Part shown: piece after piece, positions 26,101 through 35,421 of the stretch | Numbering within the stretch: the stretch's first letter is position 1 | How the letters are laid out: the number at the start of each line of letters is the position of its first letter | NCBI GenBank assembly: GCA_964451255.1 | Contig: CAYVHL010000001.1 | Location: 682,001 to 746,000 of the forward strand | Length of the DNA: 64,000 nt | Direction: 5' to 3' | DNA from: JAHBTB01 sp964451255 | Lineage (GTDB): Bacteria; Armatimonadota; Fimbriimonadia; Fimbriimonadales; Fimbriimonadaceae | The notes under the pieces: generated by a model | Database searches by the model: none | Told to the model about the DNA's origin: nothing | The model's input: only the letters and a program-made list of their open reading frames with translations | Position numbers and translations under genes: made by a program

Positions 26101-27322
26101 CGAACGGCCCAGAGGGCTGGGTCAAGGGATCCAAGTCGTCGATGACGCGGCGCACGAAGGCCCGCGAGTCTGCGGCGCTCGGCCCGTTGATCCAAGCCGC
26201 GGCTTCAGTCGCGAAGCGCTCCTTCTCAGCCGAGGTCAGGTCGTTCGGCCGGCGCGCCGGCCACGACCACACCATGTTCCTGCGAAGCGGGGCGAACCCG
26301 TCCACTACTTGGCCGTTGTGGGTGAACGAGGTGACTACGCCCAGGTTGTACTGCCACGACTGGTCTCCGACGAAGACCGGCTCGTTACGGGCGCTGACCA
26401 CCCGCTGTTTGAAAGACTCGGTGCCGCCAATGTAGGGCGTGTTGAGCAGTTCGCCGACCACGGGCGAGGCGGTGTAACCGCCGGTGACCGAAGTCGAGCC
26501 CTCGGCGCGGACGGCGTCGGCATAGACAAGTTCGTTGCCGGGCGACGCGTTGGGGTCCATGAACTGGCCGTCGGGGCCGCGCGGCGTCGTGTTGTAGAGT
26601 CGGACGGTGATATGGCCGGACAGGTCGGCCGTATATAGCTTGTTTTCGGCCTCGCCGAACCGGGTGAACGCCCCGCCCGAAAAGCTGTCCATGACCCGGA
26701 GATCGGTGCCGCTCGCGTCCACGACGTCAAAGACGTAGTAACGCTGGCCAAACCGGAGCTGGTTGGCGTTGGACGGTGGAAGCGTGGGGCTCGTGTTTGT
26801 CGGGCCCACTGGCAGGCTGACCGAGACGGTGTAGGTCTGGCCGGGGATGAGCCCAGAGAGTTGCCAACTGTACGTCGTCGTCGCGCCCGTGCGCGGGTCG
26901 TTTGAACCAATGGTCTGGCCTGTGGTGGTCGCCCAACGATACGGGGCGTGGGTCAGGTCTTGTTGGAAATAGCCGGAGGCGAGGACCAAGAAGTTGTTCC
27001 CCGGCGCCGTCGGCGCTGGGTTCACCCAGGTGTTGGCCGGGCTGTCGACCGCGCCCGGATCGTCGTTGTCCTCGGTCGCGCCGATCGAGAAGATCGGATC
27101 CCACCAGCGCAGGAAGCCGCGTCCAGCATTGTTCCAAGTCGTCTCTGGTGCGACGGTGCCGGTCTGGACGGTCGCCTTGCCGGTGCGTTGGGCGCCACCG
27201 CGGTGCATCCGATAGTCTTGGGCGCCGGCGAACAGCGCCAGCATGGCGGTTGCGGCCACCAAGACGAGGCCGGTCTTGGCCCAACCCTTGATGTTCTTTG
27301 ACGATTGGCGGCGACGTTCCAT
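20174..27322 (-). CDS. Giant exported beta-propeller protein A (PilY1-like position)
   Basis: A 2382-aa secreted protein. The signal peptide ends near AGAQ (residue 35). The N-terminal region has two lectin- or golvesin-like beta segments with YTVSVSLPVG and ATYFIDVYVPPG. Residues about 585-950 form a PQQ-like propeller with repeated blades (GRVYCIDMAGRGDGTTTRRW, GTIYALNVNTGALNW, GKLLSLDPANGNIRWQ, HLYIGDSKGFLYAF). The remaining 1400 residues are beta-rich without a family I can name. It is the last gene of the minor-pilin cluster and lies 4 nt behind propeller protein B. PilY1 tip adhesins have the same place and also a propeller, so a pilus-tip or surface role is likely. No von Willebrand A domain or sortase signal is visible. 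Confidence 0.75.
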   Translation of the reverse strand: MERRRQSSKNIKGWAKTGLVLVAATAMLALFAGAQDYRMHRGGAQRTGKATVQTGTVAPETTWNNAGRGFLRWWDPIFSIGATEDNDDPGAVDSPANTWVNPAPTAPGNNFLVLASGYFQQDLTHAPYRWATTTGQTIGSNDPRTGATTTYSWQLSGLIPGQTYTVSVSLPVGPTNTSPTLPPSNANQLRFGQRYYVFDVVDASGTDLRVMDSFSGGAFTRFGEAENKLYTADLSGHITVRLYNTTPRGPDGQFMDPNASPGNELVYADAVRAEGSTSVTGGYTASPVVGELLNTPYIGGTESFKQRVVSARNEPVFVGDQSWQYNLGVVTSFTHNGQVVDGFAPLRRNMVWSWPARRPNDLTSAEKERFATEAAAWINGPSAADSRAFVRRVIDDLDPLTQPSGPFAQGNSVIYQPLGSTYESAPAAGTVTGGVRFKADGLPAATYFIDVYVPPGALANDLATNVEVQVFQGGVQIDSVTINESAQRGWIRLPGVGNQGVAHSAAQPLSVVITNHSTVAQDVIDGRVAVADAVRFDARSDLSISSTPAMVSADIKVGGSTVARDAVVVADETGHIRCMDAHGDPATGSQPKVFWTYPSEVSATDPNASLTEDGRVATMPTRFNLSSALVMKVGGVDLLFIGADNGRVYCIDMAGRGDGTTTRRWTYPDDFRPDAPDTQFATPLPPVKASVTAAVVGGQDAVIVAVAGKVLALNAAGNPASKTTNLMWQYPLASASFGDVEMTPAVAFGQVFFGAQSTSDPLNGTIYALNVNTGALNWSRTQDIGGVDLGYMGSCSPAAIDGALVKPSDPANWNSVFFVDGNGKLLSLDPANGNIRWQTNEVKTRCDSSVTFTHMRQRDPVTPAVLDDAEPTVVVANRLGECQGFIADGSTYASGSHRNWNYHLEGDTPMSSFASGGWPNVPGFPANRSHLYIGDSKGFLYAFSSVDDDNTAPPITPGQRPGSGAEGNNLTEADLSFLFADNIILLAPNEYQSLLSKSTQGTLSFADVQAVANGGGIQRRAFEMGENLYILVWKIPASTDPPTAGYRIECSAYSNLRVQQRHTMSVRDVSGAPSGQGGISLLSLPLMPTGQAGSLPGNNFLKFRAVSDGPASVRGAEVGLRPIGTPPPGAPDFQIANPLAVVFPTRDAIAGFLPNSVGDSTDATAPNSLMNGSFGLDTGVNKATVGGPTNRFLKGDVGHYNDADNVEPGGYVGTTPATVGELVSHGSTAVADMSVRDRSLMTLIYGPSKGITNVRMSSNDLAWMPVTDLRTLAPDVSAPGQPVYDPRIDLGVPNALNQGTNKSAWKYRSFEDYPWAYPNHSLDFPDISRGDLSALKGLSGQSENPLLTGMSLSGPTIDQAAQTAYNTHAGYEAQMQRTLVDTQVVLRLDVPLYQPATLTDYRSRQYVYVDETSNGFGLNDSYRSFALGARIAPDERMTTSTPTLDLNSLPSGGGYNGHVSGGPDNGAALPTDPASAFKPFNPQYTSGNAAMFQPFSVFNQGNVNLLNVRVAKQYDKFNGLNRIYRSVELFGPDIQELAWLDATRNLLSDLDPQWSVPFRAGVDNQMILQKARPGDAAPTRMSRNPVFRANANLRVSTGSLVPPTAGFETGDPRIGVAAPVGTPSGTYQRKIYVFEDLPGTDADANVPSLGPTSNPNVSEAYVDPAITLKFTVREARLTNAPTRKAAPNVDNLLSGGEAFSWSNRQPTAMRSGNGPLFVAWASNRMSNGTGQPDWLTPGRTAASLGGQDTWRIFVAANGGVTPVWNRNNPAADHSPINDLDNASPISTGLGTPDARWFGPSLLFPLEGSINFDSLFTLGAGETMDTSRGPSGFQFGAPAFPTGGFYNPLQSPTNSRTDASQRYLAFVGRGTKVGSGGDRSVVEQIMIADLTFSGSNVALNGLTAMPFDTTTAKSKPSVVQAGSSATVFYTGVSNGLGQIFTSTFDGSSWTGLRTVALGDEFENVGAPTAILRRYQGRNNAARIDLMFTAKLRGRQFAETFLGRLNASPVSGSPTGAPGGALRTAVFANRTDKLEVDPATGTYYAPGIQWSSSESGLAVIRLKYAAVDGSGNAVLRDVIDPASPERVISQTNGELVYDSNLGGKVYMDMKAGTVKFSGAIIPRNLQLYITYSPAFVRISAARGGDYRGVSAVLDERFLGIYVGTDAARADENLVNDLNYWGNSANGRPANNEPVRYDRYLVTMDKTSSDGSQATRPYLTTLRFGLDLPTPVAVKPDGTLVNFQVTFFGGLAENPYYQVDPANGKVYFTSVMEDHPVRIVYTGVDGNGNLIPGIVLGNSSAKAAFVGLITERPEEAVPIEQASNESDISLALDPYNIAFNPLDPSQRRAPLVWMFWTSSRAGVPDVYFQTIAPRWAPQPPAPGGN

Positions 27323-27326
27323 AAGC

Positions 27327-30300
27327 TTATTGGCGTTCGGCGAAGACTGGCGACACCAAGCCTCGCGTTCCGGTCACGGGCGGCAGTTCAAATTTGACGC
27401 TGAGCGCAGTGAATCCCAGGTTAGGGCGGCCTACGCCGAACCCAGGGTCCAGGGCACCGGTCCCACCGTTTGCGAAGCTGCCGTCAATGAGCACGACCTC
27501 TCCATTGAATTCAGCTGTCGACCTGAACATGGTCCCAAAGTAGTTGTTGACGAGCAAGACGTCCCCTGATTCGAGCCGTCGAGCGTAGGTCGGACGGAAC
27601 TGGGCCGGGTTGCCGGCCAAGTCGAGCGCGGTGAACGGACCAGCCGTCCTCGGCCGACGCATGGCGACATAAGCCTCCCGAGGCAACATCCAGCGCACTC
27701 TCCAAACGGGGTTGCCTGGATCTGTGTCGTCCTTCACAATCTCGTACACGCCCGAACTGACCGTCACCATGATGGCGATCTGGGGTGTACCGTTCACGTT
27801 GACGTACCTCAGGGTGGTCGACCGCAAGCCCGCAAACTGCTCGACCTTCTCCGCCTGGTTGTTGACAGGAAGGTTGAACGAGTAGTTGCCTGAGCCTGGC
27901 GGGTTCTCGCCCAGATATGTGCCCGCCGGGATCGCAGGCAGCGTGAACTGCTTGATGACTTCGGTGTTCGCCCCGTCGTAAAGGATCACGCCTCCAAAGC
28001 CGTTGTGCAGGTCGACGTCTTGGCCAGACGAGTCGAGGCCGACCGTCACCTTGCCAGGTTGGACGTTGCCAAAGCCGAACGCGAACACCGTGTGGCGGCC
28101 CGGCCCTGTGCCGACGTCGATCCGGCCGATGCTGTTGTAGCTGTAGTCCTTGCCGGAGAACTCTTCAGGCGTGTGCCATACGACGACGCCCATGGCGGTC
28201 GAGTAACCGTCGCCTTCATCGTCCGGCCCGCCCCTGGGCACCTTGTAACGGACTGGCCCGAGAAGGTTGCCGTTCGCATCCAAGCGATATCGGTCCACCA
28301 CCTCGACGACCCGGTTGTTGCCCGCGTCAGCGATCAGGACGTGGTCCCATCGTTCGCTGGTCGCCGACTGCTGCAGGACTTCGCCTGGGAAGATCAAAGC
28401 TATTGACGCAGGGTCGAGGACGTTGGAGAACGTCGTCATGTCACGCGGGTTGCGCAACAGGAGGGACTCGTTGTCGGACATGCCGGCCGGCACGAGCTGA
28501 GGGTGCAGTTTCAGCCGGTTGATCGTCCGCAGCTCGTGGCCGGCCGCGTCCATCTTGATGACCTGGTCTGAACCTGCGTCGACCACCCAATACCCGTTCG
28601 AATCTGCCGGATAGATCCGCACAGGGTCGGAAAGCGGCCGCTGGCCCGTGGCGTTGGTCACAGGCTGGCGCGGGCCTGCGAAGAAGGTCCGGTCAGTGGT
28701 CCAAAGCGGGTTGCCATTCGCATCGAAGCGGCCGATACGTCCTGAGTCGGCGACCAAGAACTCGCTCCGACTGAAAGTGTGCAGATTGTTGACCCCCAGC
28801 ACGGCAAGGACGTCGTTGCCCGCGGCCATCGTCAGCACCGCCGGATCGGAGATGGAAGCTTGTAGGAGGCGGGTCCGGAAGTCGAAGATGCTTTCGACGC
28901 CGTTGACCTGGGGCCAGCGCATCGCGGGGTTCGCTGAGACGCCGACGAAACTGCCGGGCGCGGTCACGCCCTTGACCATGTAGAACTGGCTCTCCCAGGG
29001 CTTCACACTGTTGCCGAAAAGGAACGGGTCGTTACCGGAGACCTGAGAGTCAACCCCAAAGATGAGGCCGTTGTTCGGCAACGGGAACGTGGGCACACCG
29101 GTGACTAGCAGGTATGGAAGGAAGCTGGCGCCTCCCACGAACATCGTCTGTCCGGTGACGAGCGGCCCTGTCGTCGCAGAATAGCCGTTGAGGACCGAAT
29201 ACCACAGTAGCGGGCTGAACTTGCCCGCCGAGTTACCGGGGCTGAAGCTGTTGCCGCCGTACTGCCAGATCTGGCTCGCCTCAGGTTGGACCAGTTGGTC
29301 GGTCGAGACCGCGGCCCTCTTGATGATGAGGGGCAGGTTCGTCGAGAGGCATGAGTTCATCGTGCCGCTGGCCGTCGACGACAGACTGTCAAGGGTGACC
29401 CGGACGGTCGGAGAGCCTGGGGCGCGGTTGAGCGAGACCTTGGCGCCGGCGCCCGTAACCATGGCGCTGAACGCAGTCGGGTTGGCCTGGTTCGTGCTCC
29501 GAGCCATGTCCGGTTGCTGGATGGTCAAGAGGGGCTCAGGCTGTCCGGGGGGCGGAGCCGGGCTTTCGACGTCGAACTGCACCGGATCCGGGTTCGACTT
29601 GAACGCGAGGACGACGGAGGTCGAGATCGGTTGCCCGAACACGGTCTTGAAGCCGGAGGCGATGCAATACATCGAGTCCCCCGACACGGCAGGCGGCGAC
29701 GTGAACTTGAGACCGGATATCTGGGCGTCCAAGATCGGAGTGCCGCCGACAAAAATCAGCTTCTTGGTGAGTTCGTCTTCGTCGCTCAGGCACTCGGGAT
29801 AGGTCACGTTGCCCTTTCCAAGGACGTTGAACCCGGTCGACACCCGGTCATACAGATCCCAGCGCGTCTTGACGTCAAAGATCCCGCGACCGTTTTCGAC
29901 CAGGTTGTAGAACGTCCCGCCGGTCGGGCCGACATTCGCCGGGTTGCCGACGGTGATGCCGATGTGCCCGTCCGTCCCCAACGCCGGGCTGCCGATGATC
30001 TGCCTGGCCAAGGCGGTCGAATCCACCACCGAAAGGTTGCCACGGACGAAACTGTCGCCCGCAATGGTCGCGCTCTGGCTCCAGTCGATCGTGTAGTCGA
30101 TCCGGAAGGCGACGTCGTCATTCGGCGTGGTCGTGGCGGCTCCGTCCCAATCGAGGCCAGAGGAGTCACCGGCCGGTGTCAGCAGGAGTTCGATGACGCC
30201 GGGGCTCGGTTGGAGGACCGAGTTCTGGAAATACGACTCCATCTCAGCCTGGGTCAGCGGGGCGCCGTTCTTGCGCAAGACGGTGACGTGCAGTCCGTAG

Positions 30301-32072
30301 GGGCTCGAGCCAAGCAAGGCAGGGATGTTGTTCAGGCTACAGCGCAGGTTGACCGTCACCTGGGTTCCAGCCCGGGCGACGCGGAACGGAGACTCTCCCT
30401 TCGCACCGAGCCAAACGCTGGTGATGCCTGCGGCGCGGTTGTTGGCGGCGTCAGGCGCGGTCGCCACGTAGCAGACCCGGTCCACTCCGCCGGAGTTGTC
30501 CCGGATGGGGATGTATCCGACCGTCGGAGGAGCGGTCGGCAAGATCATGCGCGGCGATCCCTTGACCACCCACGGGTTGGACGTCCCGCCCGGGTTTCCG
30601 CCGTCGGCGAGTCCGACAGCCCATAAGCGTCCAGAGTTGTCCGAAGACTGCTTGTCCGCGACGACGGCCAGGTTGTCCTGGATCGTCGGGGCCAGCGGCA
30701 CCGCTCCCGGCACCGCGCCGCCTGCGGGCCCGTTGATCGTCTTGAGGAGCGCGCCGGTCTTGAGGGAGTAGACGCGCAGCGCGTCGTCGCCGCCCATGAC
30801 CCAGATCTGCTCGACGTCGCCGAGAGTCGAGTCGGGGACGTCGACGATGACCGGCGAGGAAAGCGCCGTACCCGCGTCGACCGTCGGCCAGACTTGGACG
30901 AACGGATCGGTGGCGTTTGCGGGGGTTCCCTCGGACGGATTAGCCAGGAAGCAGGCCAGACTCGTCCCGCTCGTGACCACGACCCGGCCCTTCGCGACGG
31001 CAGGGGTGTTCTGCACGGTGAACGCGCCAGGGACGGTGAAGCGCTCGATCATCGGCGCCGGGACGGTGGCCCGGACGCTGTTCGTCCGGCGGCTGCCGCC
31101 CGCCTCGGCTGAGAAATTCGAGGAGAGGTTGATGACGTTGAACGCGAACTTGGCCGCGGCCGAGAAGGCGACGTCGTTTGTCGGCAGGAGTGACGTGAAG
31201 CCGGTGTTCGCCGACCATGGCGAACCGGGGTTGCCGGGATCGAAACCTCGGTTCAAATTGGCGGTCACGCCGCGCGAGGTGACGACCAGATGCCCGGCCC
31301 CGACCTGTGCGACACCGACGACGCCGCCGACCGAGTTCGCGACGACGTTGCCGATCTGTGGTTGGTCCCACAGAAAGTCGGACATGACCATGTTGATCGA
31401 CGTGTTGGGACGGACGATGACCGCGATCGGATTGGAGGCTGGGTCTTGCAACCGCTGGACGTCCGACAACGACAAGGCGTTCGGGTACTTCAGGACTTGG
31501 TTGTCCAAGTCGGCGAAGAGGCTGTTCGAGCTGTTGGCTACGGTGAACAGGTACGGGCCTGAGTTGGCCGGGTCGATGTTCAACGGGCCGCCTGGCCAGA
31601 CGTCGATCCAAAGGGTGCCGCCCTGGTCCATGAACCGGCGGAGCTTCTCACGTTCGTCCGTAGTGAGGGAAAGCGTCCCGCGGACGGTGAGCGAAAGGAC
31701 GTCGAACCTGGCGAGGGTCTGTTCGGTGACGCTGGAGAGGACGACCTCCCAATAGGCGGCGTCGCGTTTTGTCAGGCGCACCTGCGTGTTCGGCAAGCCC
31801 CACCGCGCCGCGGCGGCCACGCTGAGCGTGGTCTGGCCGATCGGGTTGTCGAAAGTGACCCCCGCTGGCCTGACCGAGGTGTCCCGGTCGAGCTGGCCCC
31901 AGATATGCGGGGCGGGGTTGTAAAGTTGGCCTCCCGAAACTTGGCTGGAGACCAAAAGCACGCCGGCATCGACCGTCTTGGTCTTGGTCGCGTAGGTGAC
32001 CGGCTGGGCAAGCGCCGCAGAAGCCGCGAGGGCGGCAAAAACGGTCGTCAAGGCGGTCTTCAATGCTTTCAC
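27327..32072 (-). CDS. Giant exported propeller protein B (PilY1-like position)
   Basis: A 1581-aa secreted protein with a signal peptide (cleaved after ALAQ, residue 23). Residues about 60-165 look like a glutamine-amidotransferase-like or DUF4159-like fold (FDVLSLTVRGTLSLTTDE, then FMDQGGTLWIDVWPGG). Propeller-like segments follow near 355-600 (QIWVMGGDDALRVYSLKTG). The C-terminal part holds NHL-type repeats near 1110-1280 (YWVVDAGSDQVIKMDAAGHE, LIADAGNNRVVEVVDRY). The start is a GTG overlapping the PilX-like stop by 4 nt, so it is translated together with the minor pilins. Function inferred: part of a pilus-tip assembly. Confidence 0.72.
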   Translation of the reverse strand: MKALKTALTTVFAALAASAALAQPVTYATKTKTVDAGVLLVSSQVSGGQLYNPAPHIWGQLDRDTSVRPAGVTFDNPIGQTTLSVAAAARWGLPNTQVRLTKRDAAYWEVVLSSVTEQTLARFDVLSLTVRGTLSLTTDEREKLRRFMDQGGTLWIDVWPGGPLNIDPANSGPYLFTVANSSNSLFADLDNQVLKYPNALSLSDVQRLQDPASNPIAVIVRPNTSINMVMSDFLWDQPQIGNVVANSVGGVVGVAQVGAGHLVVTSRGVTANLNRGFDPGNPGSPWSANTGFTSLLPTNDVAFSAAAKFAFNVINLSSNFSAEAGGSRRTNSVRATVPAPMIERFTVPGAFTVQNTPAVAKGRVVVTSGTSLACFLANPSEGTPANATDPFVQVWPTVDAGTALSSPVIVDVPDSTLGDVEQIWVMGGDDALRVYSLKTGALLKTINGPAGGAVPGAVPLAPTIQDNLAVVADKQSSDNSGRLWAVGLADGGNPGGTSNPWVVKGSPRMILPTAPPTVGYIPIRDNSGGVDRVCYVATAPDAANNRAAGITSVWLGAKGESPFRVARAGTQVTVNLRCSLNNIPALLGSSPYGLHVTVLRKNGAPLTQAEMESYFQNSVLQPSPGVIELLLTPAGDSSGLDWDGAATTTPNDDVAFRIDYTIDWSQSATIAGDSFVRGNLSVVDSTALARQIIGSPALGTDGHIGITVGNPANVGPTGGTFYNLVENGRGIFDVKTRWDLYDRVSTGFNVLGKGNVTYPECLSDEDELTKKLIFVGGTPILDAQISGLKFTSPPAVSGDSMYCIASGFKTVFGQPISTSVVLAFKSNPDPVQFDVESPAPPPGQPEPLLTIQQPDMARSTNQANPTAFSAMVTGAGAKVSLNRAPGSPTVRVTLDSLSSTASGTMNSCLSTNLPLIIKRAAVSTDQLVQPEASQIWQYGGNSFSPGNSAGKFSPLLWYSVLNGYSATTGPLVTGQTMFVGGASFLPYLLVTGVPTFPLPNNGLIFGVDSQVSGNDPFLFGNSVKPWESQFYMVKGVTAPGSFVGVSANPAMRWPQVNGVESIFDFRTRLLQASISDPAVLTMAAGNDVLAVLGVNNLHTFSRSEFLVADSGRIGRFDANGNPLWTTDRTFFAGPRQPVTNATGQRPLSDPVRIYPADSNGYWVVDAGSDQVIKMDAAGHELRTINRLKLHPQLVPAGMSDNESLLLRNPRDMTTFSNVLDPASIALIFPGEVLQQSATSERWDHVLIADAGNNRVVEVVDRYRLDANGNLLGPVRYKVPRGGPDDEGDGYSTAMGVVVWHTPEEFSGKDYSYNSIGRIDVGTGPGRHTVFAFGFGNVQPGKVTVGLDSSGQDVDLHNGFGGVILYDGANTEVIKQFTLPAIPAGTYLGENPPGSGNYSFNLPVNNQAEKVEQFAGLRSTTLRYVNVNGTPQIAIMVTVSSGVYEIVKDDTDPGNPVWRVRWMLPREAYVAMRRPRTAGPFTALDLAGNPAQFRPTYARRLESGDVLLVNNYFGTMFRSTAEFNGEVVLIDGSFANGGTGALDPGFGVGRPNLGFTALSVKFELPPVTGTRGLVSPVFAERQ

Positions 32073-35000
32073 GGGTTCACGTCTCCAAGGAAGGCCAACG
32101 TCGGGCTGACCGGCAACCGCGGCAACGGCGGCAATAGGTTGCCGTACTGGTCGACCCGCACCGGGACGAGGCCGGGGCCGACGGCACTGCCAGGCACGCC
32201 GGCTGTCGCCAGCATCGGGTCATAGACAATCTTGAGGTTCGGGGCGACCGCGCCCGCGATGTTCGGGTTGATGCTGCTGAGGTGGGAGGCGGGCGCATAG
32301 GTGCCCTTGGCGGCGAACCGTCTTGGGATCCAGCCCCACTTCTTCAGCCATTCGACTTGCTGGCCGATCGGCGCGGGCATGTTCTCGCTCACGGAACCGA
32401 AAATCGTGATCCGGACGTCGAGCGGCTCGCCATAGAAGGGCACTTCTGGCATGTTGCCGTACTGGAGGTATCGCTCGTGCTGGGCTTGCGCAAGGATGTT
32501 CCCTCCACCATAGTTCGCGGCGCCCAAGCTCCCACCAAGGGAGACAATGTTCGCCTCGAACTTCGCCCTGGTGTCGGACGGGTTCGAGTTGAACCACTCA
32601 CCTGGGATCACAAAGAACGACCCCTCTTCTGCGAACAAGCAGGCTTCGATCCGGACGTCGAACGGTGCGACCGCAGTCCGGCTTACCAGCAGGTTCTTCG
32701 TCGCACCGCCGCCGACCGGGTTCAAACGAATGTTGAACAGGGTCGGGTCGTTGATGGAGATGCCGTACTGGCCCTCCGGATTCGAGGAAGACGCCACCAG
32801 TTTGCGCGTGGCCGGGCTATAGGCCGGCCAGTAGGCTGGGTTCGCGCGGTTGACCAACGGCGTGGCCGTGGTCAGGAACTTGGGATAGGCGTCGAGGCCA
32901 GCGTCGGCGAGCCCGAGCACGGGCACGTTCCAAGGCGCAGGCGCAGCCGGTGGGGCAGGTGGTGTGAAGAAGGAGCCCGCGTCGTTGAAGTATTCGCTCG
33001 CGTAGACACCGGCTCCGATGAAGTTGTAGCGGCCCGGCCACAGGTACGTGGCCGTCATGGGCGAAGCGTCTGCGAAAGTCGACGTCAAGACGTCCAAGGA
33101 CAAGAAGGACGGCCCTCCGTCGTCGCTGGCGACCGAGGCCAGCAAGCTCGAGTCCATCGGCGCTCCTCCGGCGTTGGCGCCTGCCGTCACGTATTCCTTG
33201 GCGAACGGCTCCCATGTCGTGGGGTCGTTGTTCTTGGGGTCGAGCAGGAACTGCGCCATCAGCATCAGCTCCGAGTTCGTGGCGTCGAGTTCGACGGGGT
33301 TGGGCGTGTCGGGGACGCCCTGGCCGCTCTTGGCCTGCGGGCTTTCTCCCGGGGCGGGCGCGAAGAACTGGGTGGTGTTCAGCGTCACGAAGTCGCGTGC
33401 CAGCACGGCGAGCGCTGACCGTGACGGGCGGTTAAGGGTGAACGGCGAACCGGTGTCCGGGTCGCGCCCTACCACACCCTTCACGAGGCTGCCTTCGACA
33501 TAGGCCGAGCCCATGGACACGAGGCTGATCTGGACGTCGGTGGGGATGACCCCACGGGTCCTGACGTCGCCCGCGCATTCGATGACGCCGCCGAACTCCT
33601 GGGCCACCTGCCTGCCGTTGACTGTCCAGCCGACAAACGCCGCGTCGGAGACGTTCGGGTTGAAGTTCGGCGCCTCGACGTCGTTGATGATGTAGGTCTT
33701 GTTCAGGGAGGCGACGTACCGCACCCAGAAGTGGACGGTGCTGACATTGCCTCTCGGCTGCCCGTTGACGGGATCCGTCCAGGTGGTCCCGCCCGTCTCG
33801 GGGTTGCGCCAGAACTTGTTCTGGGCCCGCGAGTCACGCGTGATCGTGAACCCGTCCGGCGTGAAGAGGACGTAACTGGCCATCGGGATGTAGTAGGGGC
33901 CCTGCCATCCACGGCTGTTAGCGTTGTTGGGGTTCAGCCAGTCGTTGGGCAACGCTTTGGACGGGTCGAGCGTCTCTCGCTCTTCCTCGGTCTGGCGGTT
34001 GCCGCGCTCGGCGGTGTCGATGTAGACGTTTCGGCCCCAGCCCCAGGGGGCGACGTTACGCCCGAACGAGTTCAACCGACCGTTCGTCCGCACCAAGGCG
34101 TCATACCGGTTGACTTGGCCCTGAGGGTCGAGGCGGATGATGGACGGCGGCGCCTTGACTGGCACGCTTCGGGAGAACCCGTCTGCGTCTGTCTGGCCCC
34201 TGTTGTCGACCAAGGCGTCCTTGCCTGTGGTGAAGCTTGGGTTATCGGAAGACATCGCCTGGCCAGACAACGTCGCGGTGCCGCCCGGGTCGACCACGAA
34301 CTGGTCCGTGGGCTTGTTGTAGACAAAACTCTCAAATCGAAGGCTCGCCGCGTCGTTGCCCGGCTGGATCGAGCCGTGGACCGCTACCTGCTCGCCGTAG
34401 GCCCGGTTCAGGACGAAGGAGTTGGAACCCCAGAACTTCACGCCAGCGTTGCTGTAGATCCCGCCGAGGCCGGGGATCATCGACCAGGCGTTTGAGCTAC
34501 CCGGTATGGTCGCCAGGCCGTAGTCCTCGCCGTACAGCCGAGGGATGGTGACGTCGACGCCCTCATAGGTGGCGCTGGCGTTCGTGTTGTCGATCCAGAA
34601 AGCGGATCCAGGAAGCTTGCTCGGCACGCCGACGTCAGCGGAGCGGCTCTGGTTGTCCTTGTTGGTGATATAGAGGGCGGACTCCAAGAGGCCGATCGAG
34701 ACGAAAGCGGTCAGCCGCTTGCTGTCGGTTATCTGCGCGTCAAGGGCTTTGAGCTTGCCGACGGCCGCCACGAGGGCGTTGGCGTCCGGGAGGCCCAAGA
34801 TCTGAACGGCTTCGCCAAGTTGGAGGCTGGGGTCGATCCGGCCGTCGGTCGTGGTGCCGCCGTTGCGGCCGACCGAGTCGATGATCGTGTAGGCGCGCAC
34901 CTTGCCAGGCTCCCGAAGGGCGCCTGTCGGCGCGGCGAAAGCGCTGTAGTCCGAAGGGCCGTAGCGGACGCGGACCAGGGCCCTGCCGTTCTCAAAGCTG

Positions 35001-35416
35001 ACTCTAGAATACGGGCCGAGGAAGTCCGGGCCGCCACGGTCGGTGACGGTGACCGTCGGGCGCGCCGGATCGGGCGCGACCTGCATGCCGGTTCCAGGTC
35101 GGAGATAGGAGGCGTCAGGGTCGCGGGTGAAGTTCCCCGAGATCGCCGGCGGGGTGGCGTCAGGCCGCCAGTCGGCGCCGAGAGCCGAGTAGACCATCTG
35201 GTTGTGGGCGAACGAGGCGCCGGCGCGCGCGATGTCTTCCGACACGGTGCGCCTCTGCGCGTTCCGTGCGCCCGTGATGTTGCCGCTTACGATGCCGGCG
35301 AAGGCGAGGCCGAGCACGAGCAAGACGGCCAAGATGATGATCGCGATCACCAATGTCTGGCCGGCCTGCCGCCGGTTTCTGGCCGGTATCCGTCGCTGGA
35401 TTTCCATGTTCCTCAA
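32069..35416 (-). CDS. Very large PilX/GspK-like minor pilin
   Basis: A 1115-aa protein with a type IV pilin-like start: a basic leader, then AGQTLVIAIIILAVLLVLGL (hydrophobic helix from residue 20). The Glu expected five residues after the cleavage site is Ile, as in PilX and GspK proteins that cap the pseudopilus. After the helix comes GARNAQRRTVSEDIARAGASFA, like PilX N-termini. It is three to five times longer than usual members. The extra part is beta-rich and unidentified. TTG 35416 is used here; ATG 35407 is an equal alternative. The order V-W-X followed by propeller proteins matches minor-pilin operons elsewhere. Confidence 0.75.
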   Translation of the reverse strand: MRNMEIQRRIPARNRRQAGQTLVIAIIILAVLLVLGLAFAGIVSGNITGARNAQRRTVSEDIARAGASFAHNQMVYSALGADWRPDATPPAISGNFTRDPDASYLRPGTGMQVAPDPARPTVTVTDRGGPDFLGPYSRVSFENGRALVRVRYGPSDYSAFAAPTGALREPGKVRAYTIIDSVGRNGGTTTDGRIDPSLQLGEAVQILGLPDANALVAAVGKLKALDAQITDSKRLTAFVSIGLLESALYITNKDNQSRSADVGVPSKLPGSAFWIDNTNASATYEGVDVTIPRLYGEDYGLATIPGSSNAWSMIPGLGGIYSNAGVKFWGSNSFVLNRAYGEQVAVHGSIQPGNDAASLRFESFVYNKPTDQFVVDPGGTATLSGQAMSSDNPSFTTGKDALVDNRGQTDADGFSRSVPVKAPPSIIRLDPQGQVNRYDALVRTNGRLNSFGRNVAPWGWGRNVYIDTAERGNRQTEEERETLDPSKALPNDWLNPNNANSRGWQGPYYIPMASYVLFTPDGFTITRDSRAQNKFWRNPETGGTTWTDPVNGQPRGNVSTVHFWVRYVASLNKTYIINDVEAPNFNPNVSDAAFVGWTVNGRQVAQEFGGVIECAGDVRTRGVIPTDVQISLVSMGSAYVEGSLVKGVVGRDPDTGSPFTLNRPSRSALAVLARDFVTLNTTQFFAPAPGESPQAKSGQGVPDTPNPVELDATNSELMLMAQFLLDPKNNDPTTWEPFAKEYVTAGANAGGAPMDSSLLASVASDDGGPSFLSLDVLTSTFADASPMTATYLWPGRYNFIGAGVYASEYFNDAGSFFTPPAPPAAPAPWNVPVLGLADAGLDAYPKFLTTATPLVNRANPAYWPAYSPATRKLVASSSNPEGQYGISINDPTLFNIRLNPVGGGATKNLLVSRTAVAPFDVRIEACLFAEEGSFFVIPGEWFNSNPSDTRAKFEANIVSLGGSLGAANYGGGNILAQAQHERYLQYGNMPEVPFYGEPLDVRITIFGSVSENMPAPIGQQVEWLKKWGWIPRRFAAKGTYAPASHLSSINPNIAGAVAPNLKIVYDPMLATAGVPGSAVGPGLVPVRVDQYGNLLPPLPRLPVSPTLAFLGDVNP

Positions 35417-35421
35417 ACGCC